Notes: a model not told the origin generated them from the letters alone. Positions 33,176 to 45,900 are shown, counted from the first letter of the stretch. The stretch: DNA of 64,000 bases from Brachionus rotundiformis (GCA_016802295.1 JAESIW010000207.1:513978-577977), one strand, 5' to 3'. A program made the numbers and translations.

Positions 33176-35426
33176 ATGTCATCCAGAGACCATCTAGATA
33201 CCAAGTCTTCGGTTACACAGTGTTCGCAGGCTCTGAAAACACCTTCATCTAGCTCATGTTTTTTCATCTTACTTTTTCTGTGTCAATTTGGCTTGCTTGT
33301 TTTTGGTTTTCTCATCCAGTTTAGCTATTTTAAGACCCAAAGCGACAGCCATCACGCTAAGATAGATCAAATCCTCAAAAATTTGCCAACAGATAAAAGG
33401 ACAAATGACGAATTCATGATATTGAATCTAACTCATCCGATAAGTTTACAAACTGACCAAGAGGAACTAAGGCTTAATGAGGATCTGTTCAGGACTTTTA
33501 TGGACGAGAATATAAAAAAGAGAAAAAAGCGTAGAGCTAAACAAAGCAGGAATGTAAACAGTCCTGACAAAGATGTCTTTTTGATAACACCCAAACAACC
33601 AAAAAATATCTCCCAAAAAGAGATAACAAACGCGTACCCAGGTGATCACTTTTTGATACAGGCTTATTCGAAAATTTCTGTTTCAACTCTGGCCCAGTAT
33701 TGTACAGCAACCAAAGAGCACTGTCCAGCATCACCACCAGGTCCACCAGGACCTCCTGGTTTTCCTGGACCAAAGGGAGAACGCGGAGAAAAGGGCGACA
33801 AAGGTGAACCAGGGCCTATGGTATGAAAATAATCCATTTAAGTTTTAATATTAATGTTTTTGTTTAAGGGTCCAAGAGGACCAAAAGGAGATAAGGGAGA
33901 CACGGGACCGCCTGGTCCTAAAGGAGACCCAGGTAGGATTTTTTTTCAAAAATAAAAATTTAATAAAGTCTTGTTTTATTGCTATTAGGGCCGAGAGGTG
34001 AAAATGGCAGGGATGGAATGGACGGTTCGCCCGGTCCGAAAGGAGAAAAAGGCGATCCTGGCTACAATGGAACATTTACCAAAACTGGTCAGAACAGTAT
34101 TTAATTTGATGCTTTTAAACTTATTAGTCTTAGATATTTACTTTTTTATAATAATAAAATAAATCATTTTTTAATTTTATTATCTTTTAGCTTAAACGCT
34201 TCTTGCTTAATAAAAAGTTAATTATTTTTTTAACACTTGGTGGTTGGGTTTTAAATAGTTAAAATTAAGGTGATGAATTTTTTGAGCCAAAAAACCGAGC
34301 CAGTCCGGTTATTACTGTTGAATATACTAATTATAGACGTGAGTATACTAAGACTGAATAAGACATAAAGTAAATAAGCAAAATTTATTTTAATCTAATT
34401 TATTTTTAGAGTGTGGCCAGTCTGGTATATCATATAGATCTTTGCCAAATTTAGAAAGTAATCAAATCTGTTAATTAACCAAGAGCTAATTTTATCTATT
34501 TTAGTATGTAAGCTCACACGAGTTGGAATACCATTGTATAATGCATACATTCAGGGAGTAACATACGGGGCATTTTTAAAAGATCCCATGCCTAGAAGAA
34601 AAAGCTTGGCTGACAAAATATGGATCACTAAAGGATACTATAGTAAATTAAGAAAAAAAATAAAATAAAATAATTCTTTAATTATTGATAAGATAATACT
34701 CTGCTTGAGTATGAAAGTTTACAGGACATAAATTCCAATCAACACTCTAAATTGTACTATTTGCCCAAGCCTTTTTATGGCACTGGTCATGTTGTGTATC
34801 AGGGTTCACTTTTTTACCATGTTTACAACACTGACACTTTGGTTAGATACGATTTACATCTGAAAAAAACTGTGGCTGAAGTTTCTCTAAATTTGCCAAA
34901 AAATGACACCATAGAACAATATTGTAGAGTTTATAGCGATCACAGGGAGCACGTAGGATGTGTAGATTTCTCTGTAGATGAAAATGGAGTGTGGGTTGTG
35001 TATCGAAATGGATCCAGAATGAATATTTATGTATCCAAGTTGAATGTTGATGACATGTCAATTCAAAAAACAGTGGTAATTAAGTTTTCCAAGCCGAGAC
35101 TAGCTTTGAAGAGGCGAAATGGCATCACATCTTACAATAAAAGACACCAAGAGACATTTTTGTTGGACAAAGGTCTTGATGAAATCCTGAACGGATTCAT
35201 CATTTGTGGAAAAATTTACTTTCTTCAATACCATGGCTCTCAGAACACAGTCATTAGATTAATGTTTGATCTTTATAATTTGGACAATAAATTTTCTTAT
35301 CTACAATCAATTGAATTCATTCAGCCATACAAAAAAAATACCCATTTATCCTACAATCCGTATGATCAAAAGTTGTATGCATGGGACTCTGAACATTTGA
35401 TCACATATTCTTTGGAACTAGTTTAG
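33176..35426 (+). CDS. Gliomedin/UNC-122-like collagen-olfactomedin membrane protein (598 aa)
   Basis: Exons: 33176-33820, 33869-33932, 33989-34087, 34270-34338, 34410-34457, 34505-34642, 34693-35426; all junctions keep phase. Start set at ATG 33176 (MSSRDHLDTK); the frame further upstream has no better ATG. Type II anchor at about 28-52 (CFFILLFLCQFGLLVFGFL). A furin-type site KKRKKRRAK lies near residues 114-122, matching the known shedding of gliomedin. Gly-X-Y collagen repeats span about 185-270 over three exons (GPPGPPGFPGPKGERGEKG). The C-terminal olfactomedin domain begins QCGQSG, with ITKGYY, FYGTGHVVYQG, DENGVWVVYR and LSYNPYDQKLYAWD. The order anchor-collagen-OLF is that of gliomedin and nematode UNC-122, which act at cell surfaces and in matrix. 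Paralogue of the gene at 13546-16053. Confidence 0.93.
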
Positions 35427-35599
35427 ATTTTTATTTTATTAATGTTGGTTGAGTATTATTAGTTTTATTGTTGGTTTTTTTTTTGCTTTGAAAATTTTTC
35501 GGAGTCCGATTTTCTAATTTATTTTAAATAAAAAATCCAAAATAAATTCATTAATTGTCAAGATATAAAACAAATTAATACTTTTTTTTATCTTTAAAA

Positions 35600-36045
35600 A
35601 GAATTAAAAAAATATTGGTCAGAACAAGATAATGTGGGTGTGGTGCAACTCCCAAAGGGCAATCCACTTCCAACTTGTAGCAGATGGCATTTAACCAGCA
35701 ACCAACTATTAGTAGAACACTTTCCGCCCCAAAATTTTGTTCATATCTTTATCCTAATGATTCTTTTTAATAATTCACATCTTCAGAGGATAATATACGA
35801 TCAAAGCCAAATTAAAGCTAGATACCATCAGTTTTTTAAGTATTAGATATATCATACACAGAATGTCCAAACAACTGACGAGAATCATGCAACGAGAGCA
35901 TTTTTTATTTAACAGAATAGTAGACAACTGGAACAGATTGCTTCCTGTAGTAGCCAAAGCAAGCACAAAGAATTTGTTTAAGAAAAATATTAACGAAATC
36001 AATACAAAATATACAAAAAATTTGAACAAAATAGGAGAAAAGTGA
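35600..36045 (+). pseudogene. 3' end of a non-LTR retrotransposon ORF2
   Basis: 35863-36045 reads MQREHFLFNRIVDNWNRLLP, then VVAKASTKNLFKKNINEI. This is the usual ending of CR1/L2-like ORF2 (xxFSQRVVxxWNxLPxxVVxxxSxxxFKxxLD; compare NRVVNVWNRLDRVV in the element at 51250-52760). Upstream to about 35600 is decayed. Only the 3' end is present. Confidence 0.68.
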
Positions 36046-36274
36046 CAATATTTAGTAATGAAAAGATAAAGAAGAGTATGAAATTAAATATTTTCACTGA
36101 GTGACCAAAAAAGTTTTTTTTAATGAAAAATAGTATTTGGAAAGCCCAAACAACTAAAAAAATTGGATTTCTTGTGTGAATAGATTGATCATATATAATT
36201 GATCTTGTAGGAAATGCCTTCCAAGAGGCTTTGATTTAACTGTGGAATTTTTTGTTCAAATATTTTTCTAAATA

Positions 36275-36756
36275 CAGTACAATTTAAAACTAACTTGTAT
36301 GCGTTTTGTTCATCTCCTCTTCCTTTCTTTTCCTTGAGGATTTCTCAATATTTTTTTCCGACACAAACTCCTCAGGTGTTTGAGTGTTAAGATTTCATTA
36401 GATTACCGATTAATGAGATGGAGATCACATTATACTTTAAAGGTTAAGTCTTGTGAGTTGAAAAATTTAATCAAATTGAAGACAAATTATTTGTTAATTT
36501 TGAAGATTATGAGTATGAAGATAATATTTTATTATTTACATATCTGATTGTTTTAATTAAGCGTCTGTTTTATTTATATTTATGTATAGTATCAAAATCA
36601 GAGAATTTGACATAAGAACAGTCAACTATGAAGACACTAATAAAAATGAACTTAATTAAATTATCTCTGTTCTTTTCTCAAAAAGAGGGAGAAGAGGAAG
36701 AAAGGAATAAAAGAGGAGAGGAATAAAAGCGTTCTAGCTAGTTTTAAATTGTACTG
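36275..36756. mobile_element. MITE of Tc1/mariner type, 482 bp, TA flanked
   Basis: Ends are CAGTACAATTTAAAACTA and its exact reverse complement, 18 bases. The inverted similarity continues imperfectly for about 70 bases through C+T-rich sequence with CTCCTC and CCTTTCTT blocks. TA is present on both outer sides (36273-36274 and 36757-36758), as expected for TA-targeting Tc1/mariner elements, whose ends usually begin CAGT. No coding sequence inside, so non-autonomous. Confidence 0.8.
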
Positions 36757-37344
36757 TAGATTAATTTTGCTTTAAAATTGGATATAATTTTTTTGTAGTT
36801 TAATTGCTTGAATTAATGTAATTCATATATATGCCTAGATTCAAAACTTTATTCGATCTAATTATTCAAAAATACTAAACTAACACTTACTTAACTAATA
36901 ATTTTTTATTTTATAATTTTTTTGCAAATCTTCAAAAAGTACATTTGGTCATCACTTAACAATATCTTTCAACTTTTAATTCCAAGCTAACAAAACAGTT
37001 TTGTTTTTATTTTATTTTGATTTTAAATTCAAACTTTCTTCTTTGTATGTTTCTTCAAGCAAGAGGCTGAAAGGGAGGACTAAGTTCCATTCCAAACTGC
37101 CTGGGAGTCTCTCCCAAATTATATCTAAATAAATAAATAAAAAAAAAATATATGCCCATATGTAAGAAATGAAACGTTAGTGAAACTTCTTTTTTTATTT
37201 TAACTGTAACTTTTGAACCGTTCTTTTATTTTAAATAAAGTTTTTTTATAAAAGGCATCATTCTCCTTTATTATTACTATATATTTTTCTCGTAAAACAA
37301 AATTCATAATTAATTAGCGATCAGATAAAAGAATTCACTGTTTT

Positions 37345-37445
37345 TAGGCACTTGCAGAAGGGCATTCTGGTCCCCTGGAGATTCGAACCTTCGACCTATA
37401 TTTGCTTCACTAATTGACGTGAACTGGTTACTGAACCACACTTCA
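37345..37445 (-). repeat. tRNA-derived SINE-like sequence with A and B boxes
   Basis: On the minus strand TGTGGTTCAGTAACCAG (37424-37440) resembles a pol III A box. GGTTCGAATCTCC (37377-37389) is a near-perfect B box. The tRNA arms around them do not pair well, so this is more likely a SINE head or tRNA relic than a working tRNA. Confidence 0.5.
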
Positions 37446-37489
37446 TTCATAAAGTGACACATTTTTTAGGGTGTCCTTAACCACCACAG

Positions 37490-37705
37490 ACTCAATTATG
37501 ACCAACACACATTCAATTTCTGATAACCACACAACTTGATAAACACACATATCTAATGTGTTAAAAGAACAAAAATCTTAAAATTTTTTCTTCGTCCCCT
37601 GGCTATGCTTGTACCAGTAGCCCTATTGAGTCATTTAATCAGTCAATACAACCCAAAAGAAAAGTGCTCTTCAGTAATTGAATGTGTGTTGGTCATACTT
37701 GAGTG
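37490..37705. repeat. Inverted repeat, 29-30-bp arms
   Basis: 37490-37518 (ACTCAATTATGACCAACACA...) and 37676-37705 are reverse complements with two or three mismatches. The interval is about 157 bp. It directly follows the SINE-like sequence and may be part of the same composite repeat. No TSD recognised. Confidence 0.6.
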
Positions 37706-37901
37706 TATGGTGACAAAATATTCCCATTTTTTTATAACTTGTAAGGCATGTTTGGTCAATAATATTAAATTATTCAATAATATACATGTTAAATTGATCA
37801 GATTTATCAATAAATTAATAAAAAATAAGTTTTTAAAAAATATTAAATTAGTTTATAAAAAAAATTTTAAAAGAAAAATCATTTAAAATTAAAAAAAAAT
37901 T

Positions 37902-40900
37902 TTAATTTAGCCAACTATTAATTGAACTTGAATATGAATCCATCCATCTTTTATTTGAGCTGACTGTTTCTAATGACTCCTTGAATGCATTAGCTGCAAT
38001 TCCAAGATCAGGATGCTGCTGTTGGAAAAGCTTCAAGCTATTCAATTCGAACTCTGTATTAAAATTTTTTAGAGTATTTTTAACTAGATTTGCCAAAGTG
38101 AATGAAATGTCTCCAAATTTAAGCAACAAATCATCCCATTTCTCATCAATGAAATCAAACGCCAACCTCCTACCAATTACATTGTTGGCTACAGCGATGA
38201 TTATAGATGTCATATCTTGACGGCGAACGACAGTCTCGTCATAGGATAAAGATAAAATACTTTAAAAAAAAATTTAAATAATTAAATTTTAAAAAATTAT
38301 AAATTTTTACTATTTTAAAAGATTAAAATTTTGAGTGCGAGTCAGCGATCTTAATAGTCGAAGTTTTTCCGTATTATCATTTGTTTGCTTAGCTTTTTCC
38401 AACATTTCAAGCCAAGTCGAATCATTGGCATACTTGGCAATTGTTTCATAAACAATTATTTTAAAATTTGCTGGAATTCTATAATTTATTCAATCAAAAT
38501 AAAATTAATAATTATTTTTAAGATATTAAAATTTTACTGTTTGTCATTCACCAACCAATCGTTATAATATTCCCAAGCTTTGTCAATGCAATCTTGGTTA
38601 CCAAGTTTGCACATTAAATTGTTAATGGATATTTGTAAATTCCTTTAAAAAAATATAAAATACTTTTTTTTTAAAATTTTTAGCTTTTATCTACAATTCA
38701 TTGGCATCATCTCGCTCCATCCACTTGTAGTCATTATAAATTGGTTCAATCAAATTTCTGTAAAATTTCTTATAAGAAAAAAAATTGGTTTATTTCTCAA
38801 AATATTTTGCCAAAATTTACATCAAATTTTGAAGAAGCGAAATAGTCAGATTCCAGCATAGTGCTGATGTAGCTGAGACCGCTAAGGGCAGCTGTGAATG
38901 GCAAAGGATCTTTTTCATTCTTTAAGTATGTGGTAATATTCAGGAAAACAAGTTGGTCTATTATCTCAGCACGGCCCAAGTTGTACGTGTCGTCCAAAAT
39001 TTGAGCTCTATTTATCGAATTAATAATTGTGTGATCTTGGTTCAGTTGCTCAGTAAGTCTTTTCCAATTTTCAGCATCGTAGTTGACCCTGTAAAATCCG
39101 GCATGCTGTAAATTACCAATTACCCAATCGTTTGAATTTTTTAAGTCAATTGTATCTTGGAAAAAAATTTAGATTAAATTTTAATTTTTTAATAGTAAAA
39201 AAAAAAATTAATTACCCAATTTATTTTCTGGCTTAAGCCAGAATGGTCTGTTTTCAAAGTTAAAATTAAGTTCTTCTTTTGTTGTGTAAGTGAATGGGAC
39301 GTACCATCGGTATTCATTGTATTCAGATGTATTTTGAACCTTATTTTCGGGATTTAGCAAGAACCAATTTTGAGTTAGTTGCAGTTTATTGTCTGCATAA
39401 TTTCGAATCACAGAGACGACTGGATAGCCTTTTCTCAAGGTCCAACTATCCATTATTGTTTTTACAGTTAGATCCTGATCAAGTGTTCCATCTTCGCTGG
39501 CTTGGACTGTCAACGCTTCCCATAAATCATTTTGTTCGGCATTCGAAAACTCATGTTTTTTTAGATATCGCTTTATTAGTTAAATAAATTATTATTTTTT
39601 ATTTTTATTAATTAAAATCAAGCATTTAAAATTTAATCCAGTATAGTTTATTTGGTAAGACCCAGTTTAAGTGGTCTAAAAAAGTAATTTGAATGATCAA
39701 TTATCAAAAATTGTTAAAAGTAAAGTAGTAATGCAAAACCATGTTAGCTGGAAGCCGGTGTTATAGTGAAAAAGAAAGCTCTAGAAAACCTCGAAAGCTA
39801 ACCATAAGGGATAAATATAATAAAAATTATTTTAATAGTATTTGCCAGACATTGGTATGAAAAAATAATGACTGAGTGAGAATAATTCTGAAGAATTCAA
39901 TTTTGAAGTTACAAATAGTAGGCAACAGTTATGGTTTAGAGGTTTGGATACAGAATAATAACTAAAATTTTACATTTCAAGTTATCAAGACAATATGCCA
40001 AAATGGTAAAGAATCAGTTGGTTTATTGGATTTTTAATAAAGCTGAACACTGGAAATCAATCTTTTCCATTTTTCTAAAAAAGAAAGTGCTGCAGTAGAA
40101 AAGCTACACTCTGTGAAAAGTAGGTTTGAATAACAGAAATAATTCCATGGTCAGAATTGGGAATTGAAAAAATATCTCAATACAAAAAATAATGGTCATT
40201 TTTAGATAGTAAATTGGCCAATACTAAAATTATTTTACATCTAAGAGTTCTTTTCGACTAGTGGTAGAAATATTATGACATAATTATTCGATATTTCAGC
40301 CATATATTCTTTAAAAACCCAAAATAAACCTTAAACAAAAGCTAAATTAAAAGGTGCAAAGCTGAAATTGTTAAATAATTTAATTAAAAATTGATAAGCT
40401 ATTAGAGCTTTATGATTGAAAAATATGGTTTCCTAAGTTTCAAAAATTTGGTAAAAGAAATGGCGTTAATAATATTCTAATTAAAGATCATTTTAATTTT
40501 GAATTAAAAGGTTATCTTTTAAAGTTAATTTTGGTAAATGCGAAAGAACCAAAAAAAATAAGCTCAAATAAGTTTAAAAGATTATAAAAAAATAATTTTT
40601 TTTCATTTAAATTGATGTAGATGTATCTCAATGATTCATATAATATGAGACAAATAGACAGCTTATACAAAAAATTGGAAATTTAAAATCAGTGGTAACC
40701 GATTGTGAGAGGGATTAAGGTATGATGGTATCATATGTTCTGAAGTGTTCAAGTTAAAAGTAAAAGCAAACGTCAGTACAGAAAAAATGGAAATGTCTTG
40801 AATAAAGAGATTGAAGAGTTGTTCAAATTGTTTTAGAAATGGTCAATCGAGAAATGTTAGATAGTGTTTATTATTTAAAGGTATGAGTTAAAATTGTATA

Positions 40901-42832
40901 TTACCGTGACTCCTTTTTTGAAAGTGTTCTCTGTCAAGAAGGCATTCATCATTCTAATTATGCTAGCTCCCTAAAGTGAAAATTAAATTGTATTTAAGTC
41001 TGATTAATTAGATTAAAATTAAATTAGAAAAATTAAGTTACTTTTCCATAACTTATTCCGTCGAACAGTGATGTTATTTCATTAGGATCATTCACTTCAA
41101 CACTAATTGGATGGCTAGACTCAAGACTGTCTTGGACAAATGGTCCGAGTTCGGAAACAAAAAAATAATCCAACTAGATTTGAAAATTATTGTTTAATAA
41201 AATTATTAAAATTATTAAATGTATTACATCTCTCCATTCAGGATGGGTATGGTTGAGTCCAAGGTACTCGACCCAGGAAGCGAACCCTTCATTTAGCCAT
41301 AAATCATTCCACCAAAGCATGGTAACCAAATTGCCAAACTAAAATTTACTTGAATAAAAATTACACTTTAAGCCCAGACAAAATTACCCATTGATGTGCC
41401 AACTCGTGAGATACCACCAGAGACACTCGTCTTTTATTAGCTAAAGTATCTGATATGTTATTATACAATAGAGAAGTTTCACGATAGGTAACTAGACCCC
41501 AGTTTTCCATGGCCTTTAAGATGAAATTTTATCTTCTAAATTAAATGATTTAAAAATATCTATTTCTTACACCCGAGTTAAAATCAGGGATTGATATTTG
41601 AGCTTAAGAATGTAAATTATTTTTTTAATAGTTAAAGTTTTGAAAATTTTTTAATTACTAGATTTGGGTAGCGGATATGGTACATTAAAGTAATCATCAA
41701 AAAAGTCAAGTATTTTAGCCGCTTCATCAAGAGCAAAATTTCCATCACCATTGTCTATTGCCTCAGGTCTAGCGGCAACCTCAACTGAAATATTCTTATC
41801 AGTGATAGTCGATATTGACTTAAATTCAGCAATTACATAGGCAATTAAATAGGTGGACATTGGAACAGTTTGGTTAAAGTGGTCAATTTCCCAGTCTGGT
41901 TCATTTTGAACTGGCTCAGTAAACGCAAGAGGATTATTTGCGTATGCTATGTGAGTTATGGGTCGAATTATTTTCATGGTCACTTTTGCTTTTAGAGCGG
42001 GCTCGTCAAAGCATGGAAAAGCTCTTCGAGCATAAGTTGGCTGAAATTTAGTTGTAGCCAAGCTTTTAAATCAAAATTAAATAGAAAAAAAAATTTAATT
42101 TTAATTAAAAATTACTAATATTTTTTAGAGTTTTGGTCAGAAAAAGAACTTCGGTAAAATCCGTACAACTTGTCCAATATAATACCCTCAAAATTAATTC
42201 CCAAAGTATAATTATTATTTTCTTTACAATTTCTATCAAAATAAAGAGTAACAAAATCTCTATCGTAGTTATATTCAAAATCAGAATTAATTCTTAGATC
42301 AGGATCGGTAAGAGATGAAAAATCACCAAGAGTTAGCTTGAGTTCTTTTTGGTGAAATACAACCTTATTGGTTGGCTTGACACATTGGAAATGCATATTG
42401 ATATGGCCCTCAAAAGTAAATGCTTTTGACCCATAAGTTTCATTAGTTCCAATATAAGGCTTTATTTGCAGTTCGTACCAATAGGGAACCAAGTCATCCG
42501 GGAGTCTTACATTTACTGAAGGCGAAGGTGTGGTTGATGGACTGATGCTGGCGGATGTTGATGGACAAGTAGCAGGCCATTCTATAATTAAATAATAATT
42601 ATATATTTTTATCAATTAGATTTAAATTTTTGTTATGAATCTAGAACCTCTTACCATTGAAAAAATTGGGATTTTTGCACATAAAAGGCCTGCATTGACT
42701 TTTAAGTTTGGCGTCGTCTAGATCAGGGCAAGATTTGCCAAAGTACGTGGCTATTATAGAAACGACCAATATAGCAGCAAAGCCGACTGCCGTGATTATT
42801 AAAACTCTTTTTGATAATTGTACTTTTTCCAT
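37902..42832 (-). CDS. M1 membrane aminopeptidase, 14 exons (969 aa)
   Basis: Zinc ectopeptidase that removes N-terminal residues outside the cell. Exons 5' to 3': 42655-42832, 42116-42581, 41659-42062, 41571-41602, 41388-41513, 41228-41338, 41042-41173, 40905-40970, 39216-39570, 38821-39155, 38695-38768, 38538-38642, 38311-38478, 37902-38259. All junctions are GT..AG and keep phase. Signal anchor at about residues 9-31 (VLIITAVGFAAILVVSII), then a Ser/Thr/Pro stalk. GAMEN exopeptidase motif at 360-364. Zinc site HELAH, His396/His400, with Glu419 in WLNEGFA. Catalytic Tyr is in GISYGKGAS. C-terminal ERAP1-like region with HAGFYRVNYD. Length is typical of aminopeptidase N/A. All catalytic residues are present. 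Intron 8 is unusually long (1334 bp). Close relative of the second unit of the gene at 57076. Confidence 0.95.
39571..40904. other. Long intron of the M1 aminopeptidase gene (1334 bp)
   Basis: Other introns of this gene are mostly 40-75 bp. This one is slightly less A+T rich in parts and may hold a decayed insertion (for example around 39720-40250 and 40690-40860), but no transposase or RT motif could be placed with confidence. Confidence 0.45.
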
Positions 42833-43784
42833 TTTTAAGAAATTTTATAAATTAGATTTAATATTTCCTAAGGAAAAGGCTCAGTTTGTTCACATGATAT
42901 ATTTAAAGAATTTTTAGTGTTATTTAAAAAAAAGATAAAAATTATCATTACAGAGTGAATAACATAAGTAAGAAGATTTTTAAATGTTAGTTTTTATAAA
43001 GTTATCTATTGTAAATAGTCTGAATAATTTATTTAATAAAGTTTTTATTGTTATATCCTCAAAAAATTTATCATATTCATTATTAGACTGATCATCATTT
43101 TATTTGGAAGAGAATTATTAGATAAAAAATTTGAGATAGCTTCTTTTTAAACTTTAGTTGATTAGTGTTTTAATTTATTTATTTTGATAAAGATAGAATT
43201 AAATATTACTGAAGTTATTTTTTTTTATTGTCATTTAAAAAAAACTCTTCTTTTTTTTAAAAAGCAAATCAAAAAAAATACAATAAAGCTCCCATAAAGA
43301 TATTTAGGTAATGAATTGAAAAAAAAATTGTTATTATTATGATAGTACGGTCAAAAATAATTAAAAAAAAAGCTTATTTTATAAATTTTTTTAAAAAGCT
43401 GAATTTTAAAGTTCAAGCAGAACTTTATCCATTCCATTTTTTTAAAATCAAAATCATTTTTTTCTGATTATGTGACAGTAACAAATATCAAATTGACATA
43501 CTCTTTTAAAAGGACTAAGTCCAACATTGTTGATAAAACGAACTCACTACATTGGTAATTGCGATTTTGCTCAAGGAATTGGTAAAAACGTCTTTAAAGA
43601 AGATGTTCTTGTTACTACAAAAAAAACCTTTTAAAATTTTTACGAAAAGGAGTGTTCAAGTCATACAAAAAAAACTAATATTTATCTAAAAAAATGAGAT
43701 AGTTAAATAAAAGAATTTTATTTTGTATAAAATTGGACTGGAATATTTATATTTAAAAACAAAAACAAAAATAGATTAAAGTAA
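42833..43784. other. Intergenic
   Basis: About 950 bp upstream of the aminopeptidase and downstream of the nuclear receptor gene. Nothing supported. Confidence 0.55.
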
Positions 43785-45900
43785 TTAATTTGGCATCATT
43801 TCTTCTGTAAAATCCATTTCTTGACAAAGCTTGTCAACCAAAAATGCAGATGCAATTATCTTTAAAAATTGGGAAAATTGTTTACTTTTATTTAAGTAGA
43901 TAAATAATTTCATACCTGAACAAAATGCTTAATAAATTCAAGAGATCTATTATTTAACACAAATTCGTAAAACAATGCTCTCGAGTAGTACTCGCGCATT
44001 TCTTGGATAATATCTGGTTTTTCCAATCTATCATTTGTATCTTTTAAAATTTAAATAATAATCAAAATAGATCAGTAAATATGAATAAGATGAAAAAATT
44101 ACTGAACATTGTCAAAACGATGGGTACTACCAAAGCGTATTCTTGGTTGGTCAAATTCAGATTCTGAATGTCCGAGTAAAACTTGAAAAGATAATCTCTA
44201 ATGCTGGAATTGGTCAAGGTGCAAAATACGTCACTGGTCATTGGTATGTCATCTAGCATCAAATAAAAATCATTGTTTATAAACAAATTGATAGTTCGTA
44301 GGCAATAGACAGAAAAAAATCTCTCTCTTATGACAAAATGAAGATCTTTTTTATTAATTCTTTGAAACCCGGGCAATTGTCTGGCAAATTGAAACATTGA
44401 AACTGCGTGTTTTTCCATTAGGTGATTATCTCTTTTCCTCAGCTCACGATATAAATTAGATCCTTTTTCTACTTTGATTGGCATGTATCTGGAAACAATC
44501 AACTGCCTAGCCTTTGTTTCCTGCTCTTGAAATTCCTTTGTTTGTTCGATGAAAATTTGATAAGCCTTATCTCTTAATAAACTAAACACTATCAATTGAC
44601 TCTGATGATTGGAATTCAAATACTTTTCTGTGAAAAAATTTCTTGGCAAAAACACCTTTGACTCATCCAATAGCTGCTGGCCAAGATAATCCGCTTTGTT
44701 CATGCATTTTATGAATAGACAAAATTTATTTTTTCGAATACTTGATAACTTTTTGTCATTATTTTGATTTTTTGGTCTCAATTGCTTCATGTAGTTTGGT
44801 ATCCTTCCCACTCTCACTTGAGACAGCGACATACCAGCATTGATGCAAGCCATCCATCTGCACCACTTGCATTTTCTGCTATCGTTTGGATAAATGATAC
44901 AATTTCTGTTCTCACGACAAGTATAGCTTTTATATCTGGTCAAACTTCGTCGAAAGAAACCCTTTAATTAAAAAAAAACACCTTTTACACAATCTATCAA
45001 TTTTTTCTTATCTAGTAGTTTTGTTTGTTTAAATTTAGAATTTCAAATTTTTTTAAAAATGATAATTACATAACAATTAAATATTCTTAAAATCAAAAAA
45101 TCACTTCAAGGATTAATTAAATGTTTTATTTTTTTATCCTATGAATAATTCAAATTCTATATATTCTCGATTGTTAACTAATTATTTATTATTAATTATT
45201 TTCGAATTTTTTAAATTACTAATTTAATTTATATTTTTAATGTTGTTGAAACGTGAGTAAAACATAATTGAACTGATATTTCTTATCCAATCTTTGGTTC
45301 AATTTTGCTTAGATACCACGAAGTTTTCAAGCATTTATTTGTTTCAAAAAAAATTTTTTTTGCGGCATTCTTATTATTTATTAATTATTTGGATAAAATT
45401 TAGCTCATTTTCTCCTAAAAAATAAAAAAATTTCTCTTTTTTTAATTTAACTAATCTGGCTTAAAGTATGTCGTTTAATTAATCTATAAATAAACTTAAC
45501 TTTTTATTCACAATCAAAATTAAATTAAATTTTGATAATTTTTGTCTATGTTTAGCATTTTTAATGAGTTTTTTTAATAATTTTTATTCAATGAATCAGT
45601 GATAAAATTTATTATCGGTATCTTGAGATATATTTTTTGTCAAAATAATCTGGCACTTATTTACAGACGTTTTTTGAAAAATTTAATATAAATTAAAAAA
45701 TATTATATAATATTTACTTTGCACCCTTCGCATGAACAAACTCCATAATGAATGCCAGTTGCTTCGCTTTTGCAGACCCTGCACTTTCCAAACTGGTACT
45801 TGGCCTCAAACACCTCATTCTGGCTTCTCTTTTTGCTTAATGAAAGCTCAATCGTAATTGCATTGATAATTTCTTGATCGCTTAGGTTTTTTTCGCTCAT
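43785..45900 (-). CDS. Divergent nuclear receptor (413 aa)
   Basis: Exons 5' to 3': 45718-45900, 44103-44961, 43916-44040, 43785-43859; junctions keep phase. DNA-binding domain: first zinc finger KCRVCKSEATGIHYGVCSC (C-x2-C-x13-C-x2-C) is followed across intron 1 by the P-box CEGCKGFFRRS. Second finger is TCRENRNCIIYPNDSRKCKW (C-x5-C-x9-C-x2-C). The intron splits the DBD exactly after CEGCK. A hinge with RVGRIPNYMKQLRPKNQ follows. The ligand-binding domain is highly divergent, recognisable mainly by helical spacing and FQFARQLPGF, which sits where receptors have the F..WAK..P.F signature. The last helix (QEMDFTEEMMP) could serve as AF-2. Acts as a DNA-binding transcription factor; ligand and subfamily are not assignable here, and it may be a lineage-specific expansion member. 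Intron 1 is 756 bp. Confidence 0.92.

Noticed and set aside
37060..37140. Possible 3' end of another non-LTR element (tail of AAAT repeats)
   Set aside because: A short G+C-richer stretch before an (AAAT)n run looks like an element tail, but no coding sequence or second copy supports it.
37377..37440. A functional tRNA gene
   Set aside because: B box is good but the T and acceptor stems do not pair; SINE-like relic is more likely.
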